DNA of 36,261 nucleotides from an uncultured Pelagibacteraceae bacterium. Lineage in GTDB: Bacteria; Pseudomonadota; Alphaproteobacteria; Pelagibacterales; Pelagibacteraceae. The stretch spans positions 1 to 36,261 of the forward strand of contig CACLZS010000012.1 of assembly GCA_902611465.1 (NCBI GenBank). The letters run 5' to 3'. Of the stretch, positions 8,455 to 16,137 are shown piece by piece; position 1 is the stretch's first letter, and each line of letters begins with the position of its first letter. The notes beneath the pieces were generated by a model, which worked only from the letters and a program-made list of their open reading frames with translations, did no database searches and had not been told where the DNA came from. Position numbers and translations under genes: made by a program.

Positions 8455-8874
8455 TTGAGTTTTAATAAATTTAGTATTTTCATAAGTTTATTTTTATTTT
8501 CTTGTACCTCCCATTTAATAAAAGCAGAAGAAGTAAAACCTAAAAATGTACTATGTGGTATTAATTATGAGAAAATTTCAATAGATCAGGACTTTATAAC
8601 ATCAAAGAACAAAAATTTTGAGGAAGTATTTTTTTCACTTAATATAAAAGATAACACGAATATTGAAGACTTTAATTTACTAATTATTTCTAAATATAAG
8701 CCTACTCCTGGTTACGATTTGAAAATCAACAAAATTATTAAAAAAGATTCTAATTTAGAAATATTTAAAGAAGAAAACTTAAGAAAAGAAGCTGCAGCCT
8801 TACAAGTAATTACATATCCATTTTGTTTAATAAACATTGAAAAATTAGATAAATTTAAAATTTCTATTAAATAA
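8455..8874 (+). CDS. Small lipoprotein with PrcB-like C-terminal domain
   Basis: 139 residues if started at TTG 8455, one base after the stop of the subtilase gene. This start gives a proper signal sequence (SFNKFSIFISLFLFSCTSH) with a lipobox-like LFSC. The earlier in-frame ATG at 8377 would overlap the protease gene by 77 bp and place an implausible hydrophilic stretch first. The C-terminal part (LLIISKYKPTPGYDLKINKI, then LQVITYPFCLINIEKL) resembles the PrcB C-terminal domain pattern (a G/P-rich turn followed by 'tyP..iv.i'). In Treponema denticola, PrcB is a lipoprotein needed for the subtilisin-family protease dentilisin (PrtP). The position next to a subtilase supports this, but the assignment is by eye. 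Confidence 0.6.
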   Translation: MSFNKFSIFISLFLFSCTSHLIKAEEVKPKNVLCGINYEKISIDQDFITSKNKNFEEVFFSLNIKDNTNIEDFNLLIISKYKPTPGYDLKINKIIKKDSNLEIFKEENLRKEAAALQVITYPFCLINIEKLDKFKISIK

Positions 8875-8877
8875 TTT

Positions 8878-9216
8878 TTAAAGTTTTTTCCAATTTGTAT
8901 CTTTTAGTAAGATTTTAAGTTCAAAAGAATTTTTTAAAATTTTACCGTTAGTATCCGTGATCAGATATTTAAGGTTTTTGTTTGACGGTTTAAAATTTTT
9001 ACATATTTTATATATTGCATTTTCAGCTGCATTTTTAAAAACACTAAAACTTACTTGTTTTGATGAAATTGAAAGGCCATAATCTTTCCAAGAGCCATCA
9101 GATACCATTTTAGCATATAAGTTTAATATAATTTTGAGTTCTTCTTTTTTAAAAAAATATCTTTGGTTTTCTTCTTTAAGATCATTGTTTATGACAAGTT
9201 TTAAGTTTTTACTCAT
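8878..9216 (-). CDS. DUF2794 family protein
   Basis: 112 residues. It matches the small alphaproteobacterial DUF2794 family: FFKKEELKIILNLYAKMVSDGSWKDYGLSI, then VSFSVFKNAAENAIYKICK and the end TDTNGKILKNSFELKILLKD. There is no signal peptide or membrane segment, so it should be cytoplasmic. Function is unknown in the family. The start overlaps the end of the yciB gene by 8 bp, suggesting translational coupling. It is convergent with the PrcB-like gene, 3 bp away. Confidence 0.85.
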   Translation of the reverse strand: MSKNLKLVINNDLKEENQRYFFKKEELKIILNLYAKMVSDGSWKDYGLSISSKQVSFSVFKNAAENAIYKICKNFKPSNKNLKYLITDTNGKILKNSFELKILLKDTNWKKL

Positions 9217-9760
9217 TCAATTTATATTTATTTATTAAACCAATCTGAAAAGCTGTAAATATAAAGGTTATTGGCAACATTCCCCAAACTTTAAAGTTTA
9301 CCCAAAATTCCTCTGTCTGAGTTCTCCAAATTATTTCATTTAAAATGGCTAGAGCAAAAAAGAAATACATCCATCTCTTATTCAAAATCTCCCACCCCTC
9401 ATCGCTCAAAGGCATAGATTTTCCAAGTAATTTTTTTAAAACTGGTTCATTTGTAAAGTATTTGCCAAACATTAATGCAAGACCGAACAATATATTTATA
9501 ATTGTTGGCTTCATGTAAATAAATATAGGATCATCAAAATAAATTGTTAAACCACCAAATAATGTAATTAATATTCCGCTTATTAAAGGTACTTTTGGAA
9601 TTGTCTTTTCAACAATCCACATTATTAAAACTGCTATAATAGTTGCAACTATAAGTGGAGGTATTGCAATAATTAAGTTTTTATCATTATTATAATAAAA
9701 ATAAAAAAATATTACTAAAGGACCTAAATCAGTAACAAATTTTAAAACAGATTTATTCAC
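9209..9760 (-). CDS. yciB: Septation protein A / YciB (IspZ) inner-membrane protein
   Basis: About 183 residues from GTG at 9760, near the ~180 of E. coli YciB. Five or six membrane segments. Family motifs are VTDLGPLVIFFYFYY at the N-terminus, LFGGLTIYFDDPIFIYMKPTIIN, KKLLGKSMPLSDEGWEILNKRWMYFFFALAILNEIIW and WVNFKVWGMLPITFIFT. The family acts in cell-envelope and division-related processes; exact function is unclear. The frame is open up to 9865, but a start there would overlap the divergent hspQ gene. An ATG at 9793 is a second option. GTG 9760 places VNKSVLKFVTDLGP at the N-terminus, as in homologues. Overlaps DUF2794 by 8 bp. Confidence 0.92.
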   Translation of the reverse strand: MNKSVLKFVTDLGPLVIFFYFYYNNDKNLIIAIPPLIVATIIAVLIMWIVEKTIPKVPLISGILITLFGGLTIYFDDPIFIYMKPTIINILFGLALMFGKYFTNEPVLKKLLGKSMPLSDEGWEILNKRWMYFFFALAILNEIIWRTQTEEFWVNFKVWGMLPITFIFTAFQIGLINKYKLNE

Positions 9761-9837
9761 TGCTACATAATAGCAGAATAATAAAACATTCATATTTTTT
9801 TTATTGATTTTTATTTTTAAATATCCATATTTATTGA

Positions 9838-10158
9838 GTGACCATTCAAAAAGGAAAATTTTCAATAGGAGATGTTGTAAAACATAAGCACTTCGATTTC
9901 AGAGGTGTAATTTATGATGTTGATTTTGAATTTAATAATTCAGAGGAGTGGTATCAATCAATTCCAAAAAATGTAAGACCAAGAAAAGATCAACCGTTTT
10001 ATCATTTATTAGCTGAAAATGATGAAATCACATATGAAGCATATGTTTCTGAACAAAATTTATTGGTGGATGACTCTGATGAGCCAATTAAGCACCCTCT
10101 AATCAACGAGATATTCTCAGGAAAAAAAGGCTCTGGTTACTTTAAACCTTCAAACTAA
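9838..10158 (+). CDS. hspQ: Heat shock protein HspQ
   Basis: 106 residues starting at GTG 9838 (preceded by TGA in frame). It carries the YccV/HspQ pattern: FSIGDVVKHKHFDFRGVIYDVDFEF at the start, then RPRKDQPFYHLLAEND, YEAYVSEQNLL and HPLINEIFSG. HspQ is a small cytoplasmic protein that binds hemimethylated DNA and, in enterobacteria, acts as specificity-enhancing factor and substrate of Lon. No typical heat-shock promoter can be identified by eye. It is divergent from yciB. Confidence 0.95.
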   Translation: MTIQKGKFSIGDVVKHKHFDFRGVIYDVDFEFNNSEEWYQSIPKNVRPRKDQPFYHLLAENDEITYEAYVSEQNLLVDDSDEPIKHPLINEIFSGKKGSGYFKPSN

Positions 10159-10230
10159 GATAATTTACATTATTTAAACACATTTCGTGCAAATCTTCGT
10201 CACAGATTATGACTAGAATAAATAATATTT

Positions 10231-10284
10231 TGACCAAGGATGCTTTAATCCCATTTATTTTATCTCCCTCAGCGCTCTTGGTCA
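10231..10284 (+). other. Inverted repeat in the ccm operon leader
   Basis: The 182-bp gap between hspQ and ccmC holds a perfect 8-bp inverted repeat, TGACCAAG (10231-10238) and CTTGGTCA (10277-10284), enclosing a 38-base loop with a smaller GGAT/ATCC pairing option. It could be a leader RNA hairpin or an operator. No T-run follows, so it is not an intrinsic terminator. The rest of the gap shows nothing clear. Confidence 0.45.
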
Positions 10285-10340
10285 GAATAACCCACCAGAA
10301 AAATTTTCATAATTTAAATTTATGTTATAGATAATAGAAA

Positions 10341-11048
10341 ATGCTCAACTATTTAAAACCAAACAATTTATTAAAAATTATAAATAAAACACAAAAATAT
10401 GTATTTATTATTTTTTTAGTAATTATAAGCATTGGTCTTGTTGAGGCACTAATTCTCTCTCCTGAGGACTATAAACAAAGTGACTCTGTTAGAATTATGT
10501 ATGTGCATGTTCCAGCCGCTTGGATATCACTTGGAATTTTTTCATTAATTGCTGTTTTGTCATTTGGTATTTTAGTTTTTAAAAATAAAAATCTTTCTTT
10601 AATAACAAAAAGCCTAGCACCATCTGGTTTTGTCTTTAATATCATTGCTTTGGTAACGGGATCCATCTGGGGTAAACCTACTTGGGGAACCTGGTGGGCA
10701 TGGGATGCAAGAATAACATCAATGTTATTACTTGCTTTTTTCTATTTGATGTTCCTTCTAAGTTGGAGGGTAACTGACAATGAGGAAAAAGCTGTAAAGA
10801 TTAGTTCGTACATAGCAATAATAGGTTTAATAAATGTCCCAATAATCAAATTTTCTGTTGAATGGTGGTCAACATTGCACCAACCCTCTTCGGTAAATAT
10901 TTTTACAGAAACTTCTATTCATACATCCATGTTGTTACCTTTAGGTATAATGACTGCGGCATTTGCACTTTTTTCGCTTTTGATATTTTTGATGAAATAT
11001 AATACAGAACTGATAAAAATAAAAAACAAAGGATTAGATAGATTATGA
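10341..11048 (+). CDS. ccmC: Heme exporter protein CcmC
   Basis: 235 residues, about six membrane segments. It hands heme to CcmE in the periplasm during cytochrome c maturation (system I). The tryptophan-rich WWD signature, GSIWGKPTWGTWWAWDARIT, lies near residues 107-126 between membrane segments, and flanking conserved histidines are present (YVHVPAAW near residue 55; STLHQPSS near 180). This is the first gene of the ccm operon here. ccmA and ccmB, which normally precede ccmC, are absent, so the operon is split. The stop overlaps the ccmD start by 4 bp (ATGA). Confidence 0.97.
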   Translation: MLNYLKPNNLLKIINKTQKYVFIIFLVIISIGLVEALILSPEDYKQSDSVRIMYVHVPAAWISLGIFSLIAVLSFGILVFKNKNLSLITKSLAPSGFVFNIIALVTGSIWGKPTWGTWWAWDARITSMLLLAFFYLMFLLSWRVTDNEEKAVKISSYIAIIGLINVPIIKFSVEWWSTLHQPSSVNIFTETSIHTSMLLPLGIMTAAFALFSLLIFLMKYNTELIKIKNKGLDRL

Positions 11049-11278
11049 TTAATGAAGTTTTATACATGAATGGATATGGTCTCTATGTATGGTCTTCTTT
11101 TGCATTTACTCTTTCTTGTTTTTGTATTTTATATTCAGTAATCAAACTTCAATTAGTTAAAGAGCAAAAGAAATTTAGGGCTCGTTTTGAAAGTTTAGAT
11201 ACTGATAAAATTGAAATAGCAAAAAAACAAGAAACATACAAAGAAATACTAGCTACTTCATCTGCATCTAAAATTTAA
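11045..11278 (+). CDS. ccmD: Heme exporter protein CcmD
   Basis: 77 residues with one N-terminal membrane segment ([23 protein letters not shown]) followed by a charged cytoplasmic tail, as expected for CcmD, which stabilises the CcmC-CcmE heme transfer complex. The start at 11045 overlaps ccmC by 4 bp; an ATG at 11066 giving MNGYGLYVW is another possible start and would be closer to short homologues. Position between ccmC and ccmE supports the call, since CcmD sequence is poorly conserved. Confidence 0.87.
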   Translation: MINEVLYMNGYGLYVWSSFAFTLSCFCILYSVIKLQLVKEQKKFRARFESLDTDKIEIAKKQETYKEILATSSASKI

Positions 11279-11289
11279 TTTTTATATTC

Positions 11290-11712
11290 ATGTATGGTAA
11301 AAAAGTTAAACTAAGAGCCATCTTTATATTATCTATATTCTTTTCATCAATCTTAATTGTGTTTTTAGTTTTTAAATCACTTAAGGAAAACGTTGTTTAT
11401 TTTAAATCACCTACAGAAATAAAAAATTTAACAGAGCTGACACCAAAAAAAATAAGAGTTGGAGGAATGGTTAAAGAAAAATCAATTAATGTAAATCAGT
11501 CAGAAGTTAACTTTGTGATCACTGACTTTAAAAATGAATTAATCGTTAATTATAGCGGCTCCGTTCCAAATTTATTTGAAGAAGGAAAAGGAGTTGTGGC
11601 TGAAGGTTTCTTAAAAGATCGTAATTTTTTAACAGCGGTTAAAATATTAGCAAAACATGATGAAAATTATATGCCACCTGAGGTGGAAGAGGCATTAAAA
11701 GAGAGTAATTAA
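11290..11712 (+). CDS. ccmE: Cytochrome c maturation heme chaperone CcmE
   Basis: 140 residues. One N-terminal membrane anchor ([20 protein letters not shown]) and a periplasmic OB-fold domain ([44 protein letters not shown]). The heme-binding histidine is His123 in [12 protein letters not shown], which binds heme covalently and passes it to CcmF. The stop codon shares a base with the ccmF start (TAATG), indicating translational coupling. Confidence 0.97.
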   Translation: MYGKKVKLRAIFILSIFFSSILIVFLVFKSLKENVVYFKSPTEIKNLTELTPKKIRVGGMVKEKSINVNQSEVNFVITDFKNELIVNYSGSVPNLFEEGKGVVAEGFLKDRNFLTAVKILAKHDENYMPPEVEEALKESN

Positions 11713-13583
11713 TGCTAAACCAAATTGGAAATTATTCACTTTATATTGCTTTACTGTCGTCTATTTTAATAATCATTCAATCTCCAATATTATTAAATAG
11801 GAATAATATAAATGTTAGTGGAAGAATTTTTTCACTAATTTCTATTCAATCATTAATGATTATAATAAGTTTCATTGCTCTTATAATAGCTTTTATAATC
11901 TCAGATTTTAGTAATGAGACAGTCTATAATAATTCTCACACCTCTAAACCTTTGTTCTATAAAATTTCAGGAACATGGGGAAACCATGAGGGAAGTTTAC
12001 TCCTTTGGTTATTAGTATTATCAATTTTTTTATTAATTTTTACAATTACTTCAAAAAGTCTTTCAAACAAATATAGAATTCTAACTTTATTTTTTCAGCA
12101 AATAATAATTTTGGGATTTTTGTTATTTATTCTTTTTACCTCAAATCCTTTTATGAGTTTATTTCCAATTCCAAACGAAGGAACTGGTTTAAATCCATTA
12201 CTTCAAGACCCCGCATTAGCAATTCATCCACCAATATTATATTTAGGATATGTTGGAACATCTATAATTTTTTCTTCTTCACTCGCTGCCTTAATATCAG
12301 GTTCAGTAAATAAAACTTGGGCTAAGCATATAAAGAATTGGGTACTAGTTTCATGGATTTTTTTATCAATTGGAATTTTATTAGGATCTATATGGGCTTA
12401 TTATGAACTAGGATGGGGAGGTTTTTGGTTTTGGGATCCAGTTGAAAATGTATCCCTTATGCCATGGTTTTGTTTAACAGCTTTATTTCACACTATTTTA
12501 ATTTTAGAAAAAAGAGAAATGTTTCATTCTTGGGCAGTAATTTTATCAATTACAACTTTTTCATTAAGTATGAGTGGAACATTTCTTGTTAGATCTGGTA
12601 TTTTAAACTCAATCCATACTTTTGCAAATGATCCATCAAGAGGAGTTTTTATTCTTTGTTTTTTATTTATATTAATTACGTTGTCCATATTTATTTATTT
12701 TTTTCATCAAAACAAAATCAAAAACAATTTCATAAAAACTTATATTGTTAGTAAAGAAACAGCTATTCTAGTCAATAACTTGTTCATGATGTTTTTTTTA
12801 TCAGTTGTCTTAATTGGTACAGTTTATCCAATATTTCTAGAGGTTATAAATAATGATAAAATTTCAGTTGGTCCTCCCTTTTATCATAAATTAATTGTAC
12901 CTTTTATGATTCCTTTTCTAATTTTTATGGCAATCGGACCAAATTTTAATTGGATAAAAGATAAAATAGATAAAATTAATCTGCAGCAACTTTTATTTTT
13001 TATTTTATCAATAATTGTTTCTTTTATTTTTTTAAAAAGAGTTGGAATTTCCTATTTATTTTCACTCCCACTTTTTATAGCAAGCCTTTTTCTTTTTTTT
13101 ATTACAATTAAGGATTTTTCAGTAAAAAAAACAAATTTATCTCAAAAAATATCTCATTTTGGTTTTAGTTTGTTTATTTTAAGTGTTTTAGTTAATGGTG
13201 TTCTTGCTAAAGAATATTCATCTAATATGAAAGTTGGTGATGAAAGAAAATTTTTAAATAAAACAATCAAGTTTGAAAGTCTTAAAATCAATGAAAATAA
13301 AAATTATCAATCTTTAGAGGCAAATTTTAAAATTTCAGATAAGAATAATTCTATTAATTTAAAACCAGAAATTAGAGTTTATGATCAGCCACAGACTATA
13401 ACCAGTGAAGCTGATATTGAATCAACATTATATTCAGATAATTTTTTAGTGTTAAATATATTAAAAAATGATGGATTTTATAATGTTAGGTATCAAATAA
13501 AACCGTTTATGATATGGATTTGGATATCAATAATATTAATTTCCTTTGGGGGCATATTAAGCATTGTAAAAAGAAATGGTTAA
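11712..13583 (+). CDS. ccmF: Cytochrome c heme lyase subunit CcmF
   Basis: 623 residues with about 13-15 membrane segments. The WWD-type heme-binding signature is seen at ~235-250 (GWGGFWFWDPVENVSLMPW). Other family segments are GTWGNHEGSLLLW near residue 88, LNPLLQDPALAIHPPILYLGYVG near 160 and SGTFLVRSGILNSIHTFA near 287. It attaches heme to apocytochrome c with CcmG and CcmH. Length is slightly under the ~650 typical of the family. The end overlaps ccmG by 8 bp. Confidence 0.97.
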   Translation: MLNQIGNYSLYIALLSSILIIIQSPILLNRNNINVSGRIFSLISIQSLMIIISFIALIIAFIISDFSNETVYNNSHTSKPLFYKISGTWGNHEGSLLLWLLVLSIFLLIFTITSKSLSNKYRILTLFFQQIIILGFLLFILFTSNPFMSLFPIPNEGTGLNPLLQDPALAIHPPILYLGYVGTSIIFSSSLAALISGSVNKTWAKHIKNWVLVSWIFLSIGILLGSIWAYYELGWGGFWFWDPVENVSLMPWFCLTALFHTILILEKREMFHSWAVILSITTFSLSMSGTFLVRSGILNSIHTFANDPSRGVFILCFLFILITLSIFIYFFHQNKIKNNFIKTYIVSKETAILVNNLFMMFFLSVVLIGTVYPIFLEVINNDKISVGPPFYHKLIVPFMIPFLIFMAIGPNFNWIKDKIDKINLQQLLFFILSIIVSFIFLKRVGISYLFSLPLFIASLFLFFITIKDFSVKKTNLSQKISHFGFSLFILSVLVNGVLAKEYSSNMKVGDERKFLNKTIKFESLKINENKNYQSLEANFKISDKNNSINLKPEIRVYDQPQTITSEADIESTLYSDNFLVLNILKNDGFYNVRYQIKPFMIWIWISIILISFGGILSIVKRNG

Positions 13584-14109
13584 AAACATTAAGCTAATTG
13601 CAGTAGTTTCATTAGTTATTATAAGTTTTTTTATTCTTCTTAAAGGCCTGAATAAAACAAATAATTATTCCCCTGATTTAAACTCAAGTAAAATTGATTT
13701 TAACTTTAAAGCAAAGTTTCTTTACTCTAATGAAGAGACCACGTTATATGAATTGATAAATGATAAAGATTTTTCAATAATTAATATTTGGGCCTCGTGG
13801 TGTCTACCCTGCAGAGATGAGCATTCTTTCCTACTTAACCTCAAATCATTGGATAAATTAAATATAATTGGAATTAATTATAAAGATAATGAGATTAATG
13901 CAAAAAAATTTATTAAAGAATTAGGCAATCCTTATTCTAAAATTGTAGTTGATCCTTCTGGAGTGAATTCTATTGAGTTAGGTGCATATGGTGTACCTGA
14001 AACACTTCTTGTTCATAACAAGACTAAAACTATTTTAAAAAAATATATAGGTCCATTAGATGATGAAAAACTTGCTGAACTTAAAATGATAATAAAAAAT
14101 GAAAATTAA
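13576..14109 (+). CDS. ccmG: Thiol:disulfide interchange protein CcmG (DsbE)
   Basis: 177 residues: an N-terminal membrane anchor (residues ~5-24) and a periplasmic thioredoxin-like domain with active-site WCLPC (Cys76 and Cys79) and the cis-proline loop GVPETLLV. It keeps the CXXCH cysteines of apocytochrome c reduced for heme attachment. It overlaps ccmF by 8 bp and ccmH by 11 bp. Confidence 0.96.
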   Translation: MVKNIKLIAVVSLVIISFFILLKGLNKTNNYSPDLNSSKIDFNFKAKFLYSNEETTLYELINDKDFSIINIWASWCLPCRDEHSFLLNLKSLDKLNIIGINYKDNEINAKKFIKELGNPYSKIVVDPSGVNSIELGAYGVPETLLVHNKTKTILKKYIGPLDDEKLAELKMIIKNEN

Positions 14110-14461
14110 AATTTTAGTCCTTATAATATTTTACTTAATAGGTTCTCTTAATTTATCATATGCAGCTAATTCTGAAAAAGTTGATCAAATTTCAAAAAAT
14201 TTGAGATGTTTGATCTGTCAGGGCCAATCAGTTTATGATTCTCAATCTGATTTTGCCCTAAGTATGAAAATTTTAATACAAAATAAAATCGACGAAGGTA
14301 AAAATAATGAACAAATTTACAAATTTCTAAAAAGAAAATATGGTGAGTGGATTGTTTATGATCCAGAAATTAATAAAAATACTTTTTTACTATGGTTATT
14401 ACCTTTGATTTTGTTTGTTTTTGGAGCTATTTTAATTATTAGAAAACTATCTATAAAGTAA
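14099..14461 (+). CDS. ccmH: Cytochrome c maturation protein CcmH
   Basis: 120 residues: signal peptide (to ~YAA), a short periplasmic domain with the redox motif LRCLICQGQS (Cys37, Cys40), the family segment KRKYGEWIVYDP, and a C-terminal membrane helix. It works with CcmG in handling the apocytochrome thiols. The CcmI domain, fused to CcmH in enterobacteria, is not present here or in a following gene. Confidence 0.96.
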   Translation: MKIKILVLIIFYLIGSLNLSYAANSEKVDQISKNLRCLICQGQSVYDSQSDFALSMKILIQNKIDEGKNNEQIYKFLKRKYGEWIVYDPEINKNTFLLWLLPLILFVFGAILIIRKLSIK

Positions 14462-14475
14462 TCAACAAATTAATT

Positions 14476-14976
14476 ATGCAATTATATTTAAAAATTATAA
14501 TTATTTTTACTCTTTTGTTTGGTTCTGTAAATGCGGATGACAAAAACTCTGGTAACAAATGGAGCTTATATACTGGTACTTTTGATTTTAGTGATGAAGG
14601 TGCTAAATCCACTTTGTATGGAGTACAATATATAAATTTAAATTCTCAGTATGATAGCTTTTTAGGCAATCTTTACCCAGTTACTGGTTTTTTTATTACA
14701 GTAGATAATTCCAAATATATTTATACAGGTTTTCAAACCACTTATCATAAGGGTTCCTTTAATGTAACACCAAGTTTTACTCCTGGCTTATATGATAAAG
14801 GAAATGGAAAAGATCTTCGACATGTGCTCGAGTTCAAAACTGAAATTCAAATTTCCTACAATATTAGTAAAAAAAGTGAAATAGCATTCTCTTATAATCA
14901 TATTTCTAATGCTGATCTAGGAGAGAATAATCCTGGGGCAAATAGTTATATGTTTAATTATATAAAAAAATTTTAA
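14476..14976 (+). CDS. PagL-like lipid A 3-O-deacylase family protein
   Basis: 166 residues with a signal peptide (to NADD, ~20) and a small beta-barrel pattern ending in a terminal Phe. The C-terminal motif NHISNADLGENNPG matches the acyloxyacyl hydrolase (PagL) family, with His142 and Ser144 at the catalytic His and Ser positions of Pseudomonas PagL. The position of the third catalytic residue (Glu, 14 residues after the His) is Asn156 here. It may trim the 3-O acyl chain of lipid A in the outer membrane, or may be inactive. It follows ccmH by 14 bp and may be read with the ccm operon. Confidence 0.75.
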   Translation: MQLYLKIIIIFTLLFGSVNADDKNSGNKWSLYTGTFDFSDEGAKSTLYGVQYINLNSQYDSFLGNLYPVTGFFITVDNSKYIYTGFQTTYHKGSFNVTPSFTPGLYDKGNGKDLRHVLEFKTEIQISYNISKKSEIAFSYNHISNADLGENNPGANSYMFNYIKKF

Positions 14977-14985
14977 TTTAAATAC

Positions 14986-16137
14986 ATGAATTTAAAAAAT
15001 TGTCACAATTTTAGTGATTTTAGAAAATTGGCTAAACAAAAATTACCCTCTCCAATTTTTCATTACATTGATGGTGCAGCAGATGATGAGATAACATATG
15101 CTAGAAACACAAGTGCTTTTGATGATGTCGATTTAGTTCCAAATGTTTTAAGGGGTGTTGAAAATATTGACCTTTCAACAACAATATTTGGAAAAAAATT
15201 AGACTTACCATTTTATTTAGCACCTACAGCATTACAAAGACTTTTTCATTATGATGGAGAAAGAGCTGTAGGAAAGGCAGCCAAAAAATTTAACACGATG
15301 TTTGGTGTTTCAGCTTTAGCCACTGTAAGTGTAGAAGAAATTTCTTCTATGATTGATACTCCCAAGATGTTTCAATTTTATTTCCACAAAGACAGAGGGT
15401 TAAACGACTCTTGTTTAGAGAGAGCTAAAGCAGCAAAATTTGACGTAATGGCTTTAACAGTAGATACTATTACTGGTGGAAATCGGGAGAGAGATTTGAG
15501 AACTGGTTTCACATCTCCACCTAAGCTAACTTTATCAAGTTTGTTTAGTTTTGCTACTAAGCCAATGTGGGGAATAAATTATCTAACAAAAGGTAAATTT
15601 GAATTACCTCACCTTCAAGATTTTGTGAAAGAAGGTACCAGTACTAACTCCTCAATTGGAAGTTATTTTTCTACTATGCTAGACCAATCTATGAATTGGA
15701 AAGATGCTGAAAATCTTTGTTCTAAATGGGGAGGTCATTTTGCTCTTAAAGGCATTATGAGTGTTGAAGATGCAAAAAGAGCCGTAGATATTGGATGTAC
15801 GGGCATAATGGTTTCTAATCATGGAGGAAGACAACTCGATGGATCTAGATCTCCATTTGATCAATTGGCAGAAATAGTTGATGCTGTCGGAGATAAACTT
15901 GATGTTATATGCGAGGGAGGAATTCATAGAGGAACTCATATGCTAAAAGCATTATCCTTAGGAGCTAAAGCGTGTTCTGGAGGAAGACTTTATCTTTATG
16001 CTTTAGCTGCAGCAGGTCAAGCAGGAGTAGAAAGAGCACTAAATCAATACAGAACTGAACTGCAACGAGATATGAAACTAATGGGTTGCACAAAAATCAG
16101 TGACCTAAACAGAAGTAATTTAAGATACAGACGATAA
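14986..16137 (+). CDS. FMN-dependent 2-hydroxyacid oxidase/dehydrogenase (copy 1)
   Basis: 383 residues of the glycolate oxidase / L-lactate dehydrogenase (LldD) family, which oxidises L-2-hydroxyacids to 2-oxoacids. FMN and substrate motifs in order: HYIDGAADDE (~26-35), APTALQ, FQFYFHKD (~130), LTVDTITGGNRERDLRTGF, and SNHGGRQLDGSRSPFDQ with the catalytic base His279. The phosphate-binding loop is unusual: CEGGIHRGTH instead of the common DGGIRRGTD, followed by GGRLYLYALA. The stop overlaps the start of a second copy (TAATGA). The substrate may be glycolate, lactate or another hydroxyacid; the sequence alone does not decide. Confidence 0.9.
   Translation: MNLKNCHNFSDFRKLAKQKLPSPIFHYIDGAADDEITYARNTSAFDDVDLVPNVLRGVENIDLSTTIFGKKLDLPFYLAPTALQRLFHYDGERAVGKAAKKFNTMFGVSALATVSVEEISSMIDTPKMFQFYFHKDRGLNDSCLERAKAAKFDVMALTVDTITGGNRERDLRTGFTSPPKLTLSSLFSFATKPMWGINYLTKGKFELPHLQDFVKEGTSTNSSIGSYFSTMLDQSMNWKDAENLCSKWGGHFALKGIMSVEDAKRAVDIGCTGIMVSNHGGRQLDGSRSPFDQLAEIVDAVGDKLDVICEGGIHRGTHMLKALSLGAKACSGGRLYLYALAAAGQAGVERALNQYRTELQRDMKLMGCTKISDLNRSNLRYRR

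Noticed and set aside
9761-9865. Longer YciB N-terminus reaching 9865
   Set aside because: Would overlap divergent hspQ and add ~35 residues not found in the family.
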